The notes under the pieces were generated by a model that saw nothing but the letters and a program-made list of their open reading frames with translations, made no database searches and was not told where the DNA came from. The position numbers and the translations under genes are program-made. Shown here piece after piece: positions 61,028 through 64,000 of a stretch of 64,000 nucleotides of DNA; within the stretch, counting starts at the first letter, position 1; each line of letters opens with the position of its first letter. This stretch comes from Curtobacterium sp. L6-1 (GTDB lineage: Bacteria > Actinomycetota > Actinomycetes > Actinomycetales > Microbacteriaceae): contig NZ_CP076544.1 in the NCBI RefSeq assembly GCF_018885305.1, forward strand, positions 3,100,001 to 3,164,000. Reading direction: 5' to 3'.

Positions 61028-62127
61028 GTGCGTTCACGGGGGTGACCGTCGACCGGGAGGCGCTCATCGCCAACTACGCGACGGTCGCCGAGCAGGTGGC
61101 CCCGTCCGGTGTCGTCGCGGTGGTGAAGGCCGACGGGTACGGCCACGGCGCCGTCGAGGTCGCCCGGGCCCTGGCGGACGCCGGCGCGGACTGGCTGGGC
61201 GTCGCCGACCTCGACGAGGCGGTCGCGCTCCGGCAGGCCGGCATCGACGAGGGCGTCCGGATCCTCGCTTGGCTGCACAGCCCCGACGAGGACTTCCGCC
61301 GGGCCGCGCAGTACGGCATCACCCCCGCGGTCTCGAGCGTCGAGCAGCTCTCGACCGCGGCCGACGCCGACGTCCCCGCGGTGCACCTCGTCGTCGACAC
61401 CGGCCTGAGCCGCAACGGCGCGGTCGAGTCGGAGTGGCCGGAGTTGTTCGCGACCGCGGCGGCGCTGACCCGTGGTGGCGACCGCACCCGGATCGAGGGC
61501 GTGATGTCGCACCTGTCGAACGCCTCGCGGTCCGACGACCTCGACCAGGACGCCGCCCTGCAGCGGGCGCTCGACGGGCTCGCCGCCGTCGGCATCCGGC
61601 CCGACGTGGTGCACCTCGCCGCGAGCGCGGGCAGCCTGGCGCTGCCGGAGACCCGCCGCGACCTCGCCCGCGTGGGCCTGGCGCTGTACGGGCTGAGCCC
61701 GTTCCCGGACCGCACCTCGGCCGACCTCGGGCTCCGTCCGGCGATGCGGGTCACGGCCGCCGTGCTCCGGACGATCGCGGTGCCGGCGGGCGACGGCGTC
61801 TCGTACGGCTACACCTGGCGTGCCGAGCAGGACACGCGGCTCGCGGTGATCGGGCTCGGGTACGCGGACGGCTTCGACCGGGCGTACGGCAACCACGTCT
61901 CGGTGCGGATCGGCGATCGACGCTTCCCGGTCGTCGGGCGCGTGGCGATGAACGCGATGCACGTCGACATCGGTGACGCGGACGTCGCGGTCGGGGACGA
62001 GGTCGTGCTCTGGGGCGACCCGGCGAACGGCGACCCGGCGGTGGAGGAGTGGGCCGACGCGATCGGCACCATCAACTACGAGGTGGTCGCCCGGGTCGGC
62101 CGCAGCGTGGAACGGAGGACGACGTGA
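61024..62127 (+). CDS. alr: Alanine racemase, first tandem copy
   Basis: 367-aa fold-III PLP enzyme. PLP lysine K35 in V-V-K-A-D-G-Y-G-H, opposing catalytic Tyr261 in G-V-S-Y-G-Y-T, V-D-T-G-L-S-R-N-G, R-V-G-L-A-L-Y-G and G-L-G-Y-A-D-G-F are all present, so it should be active. The usual R-V-S/A-M-D near the C-terminus is R-V-A-M-N here. It supplies D-alanine for peptidoglycan. GTG start overlapping acpS, and overlapped by a second racemase gene. Confidence 0.9.
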   Translation: MSAFTGVTVDREALIANYATVAEQVAPSGVVAVVKADGYGHGAVEVARALADAGADWLGVADLDEAVALRQAGIDEGVRILAWLHSPDEDFRRAAQYGITPAVSSVEQLSTAADADVPAVHLVVDTGLSRNGAVESEWPELFATAAALTRGGDRTRIEGVMSHLSNASRSDDLDQDAALQRALDGLAAVGIRPDVVHLAASAGSLALPETRRDLARVGLALYGLSPFPDRTSADLGLRPAMRVTAAVLRTIAVPAGDGVSYGYTWRAEQDTRLAVIGLGYADGFDRAYGNHVSVRIGDRRFPVVGRVAMNAMHVDIGDADVAVGDEVVLWGDPANGDPAVEEWADAIGTINYEVVARVGRSVERRTT

Positions 62128-63287
62128 GTGCACCGCTGCGCCGGGCGGTCGTCGATCTCGACGCCTACCGCGCCAACCTCGACCTGGTCCGCTCCTGGAT
62201 GGAGCCCGTCGAGCTCATGGCGATCATGAAGGCCGACGCGTACGGGCACGGCCTCGACGCCATCGCCCTGACCGCGGTCGACGCGGGCATCCGGTGGATC
62301 GGTGTGCTGACGGTCCCCGCGGCCCTGCGGCTCCGGTCGATCGGCGTGGGCGAGGACGTGCGGCTCTTCACGTGGCAGCACGACCCCGGCCTGGACTTCC
62401 GCGACGCGATCGACTCCGCCGTCGACCTCGGGGTGTCGAACGTCGCCGAGCTGCAGCGCGTCGTGGACGCCGTCGACCACCGCCCCGCACGCGTGCACCT
62501 GGGCGTCGACAGCGGCCTGCACCGGGACGGCGCGACCGTCGGGGAGTGGCCGGCGCTCGTCGAGGCAGCCCGTGACGCCCAGCGCGCGGGCCGCATCGAG
62601 GTCGTCGCCGCCTACACACACCTCGCCGAGTCCTCCGACGCCGACGACGCCGCCGCGGTCGCGCACTTCGACGCGATGGTCGAGCAGGCCGAGGACCTCG
62701 GGCTCGACATCCGGTGGGAGCACGTCGCCGCGTCGCTCGCCGGCCTCGAGCGCAAGGAGTTCCGCAAGGACATGGTCCGGATGGGGGCGAACCTGTTCGG
62801 CATCCCGGGCGCGGACGGGGTGTCCGCCGCCGACCTCGGGCTGACCCAGGTGATGACCCTGACGGCCTCGGTCGCGAAGACGAAGCGCGTGCCGGTCGGC
62901 ACGGGCGTCTCGTACGACTACACGTACCGCACGGACGCCGAGACGACCCTGGCGCTCGTGCCGGTCGGGTACGCGGACGGTGTGCCCCGGGCGGCGCAGG
63001 GCCGGGTCGAGGTGACGATCAACGGCACGCGGTACCCGATCGCGGGCCGCGTGGCGATGGACCAGTTCCTGGTCGACGTCGGCGACGACGACGTCCGGGT
63101 CGGCGACCCCGTGACGCTGTTCGGCCCCGGCGAGGACGGCGAGCAGTCGGTGCTCGAGTGGGGCCGTGCGCTCGACACGATCGGCGAGGAGATCGTCTGC
63201 CGGATCGGCGGGCGGGTCCAGCGGACGTACGAGGGACACTCCGGCGAGGGCCGCGTCGGCGCGTACCTGCGCGGGGAACGGGCATGA
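62124..63287 (+). CDS. Alanine racemase family, second tandem copy (diverged)
   Basis: 387 aa. K36 in I-M-K-A-D-A-Y-G-H, Tyr264 in G-V-S-Y-D-Y-T, V-D-S-G-L-H-R-D-G and P-V-G-Y-A-D-G, plus R-V-A-M-D-Q, show a complete racemase. Against the first copy it reads R-M-G-A-N-L-F-G, with Phe for the conserved active-site-region Tyr, and has a longer C-terminus. GTG start overlapping the previous stop, so the two are co-translated. It could be a second alanine racemase or act on another amino acid such as ornithine. Confidence 0.85.
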   Translation: MSAPLRRAVVDLDAYRANLDLVRSWMEPVELMAIMKADAYGHGLDAIALTAVDAGIRWIGVLTVPAALRLRSIGVGEDVRLFTWQHDPGLDFRDAIDSAVDLGVSNVAELQRVVDAVDHRPARVHLGVDSGLHRDGATVGEWPALVEAARDAQRAGRIEVVAAYTHLAESSDADDAAAVAHFDAMVEQAEDLGLDIRWEHVAASLAGLERKEFRKDMVRMGANLFGIPGADGVSAADLGLTQVMTLTASVAKTKRVPVGTGVSYDYTYRTDAETTLALVPVGYADGVPRAAQGRVEVTINGTRYPIAGRVAMDQFLVDVGDDDVRVGDPVTLFGPGEDGEQSVLEWGRALDTIGEEIVCRIGGRVQRTYEGHSGEGRVGAYLRGERA

Positions 63288-63778
63288 CCGTCCTGCTCGA
63301 CACCGTCGTCGGCACGACCGAGGAGATGGGCGCACTCGGCGCACGGCTGGCCCGGGTGCTCCGTGCCGGGGACCTCGTCGTGCTGACGGGGCCGCTCGGC
63401 GCGGGCAAGACCACCATGACCCGGGGCCTCGGCACCGCGCTGGGTGCGCGTGGGCAGGTGTCGAGCCCGACCTTCGTGCTCGCCCGGACGCACCCGACGA
63501 CCAGCGGCCCGGACCTGGTGCACGTCGACGCCTACCGGCTGTCCGACCCGGTCGAGCTCGACGACCTGGACCTCGACTGGGACGGGTCGATCGTCGTCGT
63601 CGAGTGGGGACGGGGCATGGTCGACGGTGTGGGCGACAGCGTCCTCGACGTGGAGATCACGCGTCCGACCGGTGGTGACCCGTCGGGCGGGGACGACGAC
63701 CCGGACGACGTGCCGGACGAACCGCGCCGGGTGGTCGTCACGGGCAGCGGCCCGCGCTGGGACGGCGCCACGCTCTGA
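63284..63778 (+). CDS. tsaE: tRNA t6A37 biosynthesis ATPase TsaE
   Basis: 164 aa. Walker A G-P-L-G-A-G-K-T-T (G36-T44), S-S-P-T-F-V-L-A, and V-D-A-Y-R-L match TsaE (YjeE), which with TsaB and TsaD makes threonylcarbamoyladenosine in ANN-decoding tRNAs. Acidic Asp/Gly-rich segment near residues 125-145. ATG overlaps the racemase stop. tsaB and tsaD would be expected just beyond the window. Confidence 0.94.
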   Translation: MTVLLDTVVGTTEEMGALGARLARVLRAGDLVVLTGPLGAGKTTMTRGLGTALGARGQVSSPTFVLARTHPTTSGPDLVHVDAYRLSDPVELDDLDLDWDGSIVVVEWGRGMVDGVGDSVLDVEITRPTGGDPSGGDDDPDDVPDEPRRVVVTGSGPRWDGATL

Positions 63779-63800
63779 TCCGGCGCAGCGGTCCGCCGCG

Positions 63801-63820
63801 CCGGTCCGCTCCGGTCCGCT
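63801..63820 (+). repeat. 10-bp direct repeat
   Basis: CCGGTCCGCT occurs twice in tandem immediately before dispersed element G. Two copies only. Confidence 0.7.
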
Positions 63821-63823
63821 CCC

Positions 63824-63881
63824 GACGGGAGGCGCGGATCACCGGACCGACGCCGCCTCCGCTGGGCGGGCCTCCCGTCCG
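63824..63881. repeat. Dispersed palindromic element, copy G
   Basis: GACGGGAGGC (63824-63833) and GCCTCCCGTC (63870-63879) are perfect 10-bp inverse arms; the right arm is within the 14-mer GGGCCTCCCGTCCG (63868-63881). It lies 45 bp after the tsaE stop. Confidence 0.85.
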
Positions 63882-63916
63882 GTTCCCGCGGAGTGGGTCC
63901 CGTGGTCTCGGAACGC

Positions 63917-63945
63917 TTGGGTATCGGGACCCGACCCCGTAGCGT
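63917..63945 (+). promoter_or_regulatory. Putative promoter reading out of the window
   Basis: TTGGGT (63917-63922), 17 nt, TAGCGT (63940-63945). Transcription would begin near 63952 and leave the window; the remaining 49 bases contain no recognisable gene start. Confidence 0.4.
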
Positions 63946-64000
63946 CGCCCGCGCTACACCGCGTCCCTAGCCGCGGATGCCCGTCCCCCTGTTACCGGGC

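Noticed and set aside
62124..63287. Second racemase as a pseudogene
   Set aside because: Full length, with the PLP lysine and opposing tyrosine present and the frame maintained by overlap on both sides.

Overview
The window is GC-rich, densely packed chromosomal DNA from an actinobacterium. Frequent GTG/TTG starts, ATGA/GTGA overlaps, TANNNT -10 boxes placed 6-7 nt before start codons, and the gene order (a monoderm type IV pilus operon next to str, S10, spc and alpha ribosomal blocks, then rplM-rpsI-glmM-coaA-glmS-acpS-alr-tsaE) suggest Microbacteriaceae, perhaps Curtobacterium. The family-level call is inference; no rRNA or other taxonomic marker was compared.

Layout. 1-186: tail of a GNAT acetyltransferase. 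380-13091: a type IV pilus locus, pilB-pilT-pilC, the major pilin pilA (own promoter, strong terminator), three minor pilins (PilV-, PilW- and GspK/PilX-like), prepilin peptidase pilD and pilM-pilN-pilO; no outer-membrane secretin is present, as expected for one membrane. 13298-15965: three membrane proteins of unknown role, with DnaA-box-like sites and a 9-bp tandem repeat between them. 16227-20610: str operon (rpsL, rpsG, fusA, tuf). 20735-23462: three non-ribosomal genes between tuf and rpsJ: topoisomerase IB, a DarT-like ADP-ribosyltransferase with no antitoxin, and a TsnR-type 23S rRNA methyltransferase. 24049-30731: S10 operon behind a long structured leader. 30890-36621: rpsH to map, with no rpsN. 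36973-38295: an LCP-family protein on the minus strand. 38582-41794: infA, rpmJ, rpsM, rpsK, rpoA, rplQ. 41993-49686: an island with a FUSC transporter, a lipoprotein, an AfsR-like regulator and a DrrAB-like exporter, between rplQ and truA. 49783-54322: truA, a metallo-beta-lactamase-fold hydrolase and a large secreted nuclease. 54596-63778: rplM, rpsI and cell-envelope or essential metabolic genes (glmM, coaA, a glutathione-peroxidase-like gene, glmS, acpS, two tandem alanine racemases, tsaE).

How it fits together. PilB and PilT drive extension and retraction on PilC, with PilM/N/O as the inner platform, PilD processing the pilins, and the minor pilins probably priming or capping the fibre. 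The ribosomal blocks supply most ribosomal proteins, EF-G, EF-Tu, SecY and the RNA polymerase alpha subunit. GlmS, GlmM and the racemases feed peptidoglycan synthesis; the LCP protein probably attaches polymers to it.

Most notable signals: a dispersed intergenic palindromic element with a GGGCCTCCCGTCCG core; ten genes that look leaderless; RG-rich extensions on both S3 and S5; an orphan DarT-like enzyme and a TsnR-type methyltransferase inside the ribosomal cluster; and overlapping tandem racemases.
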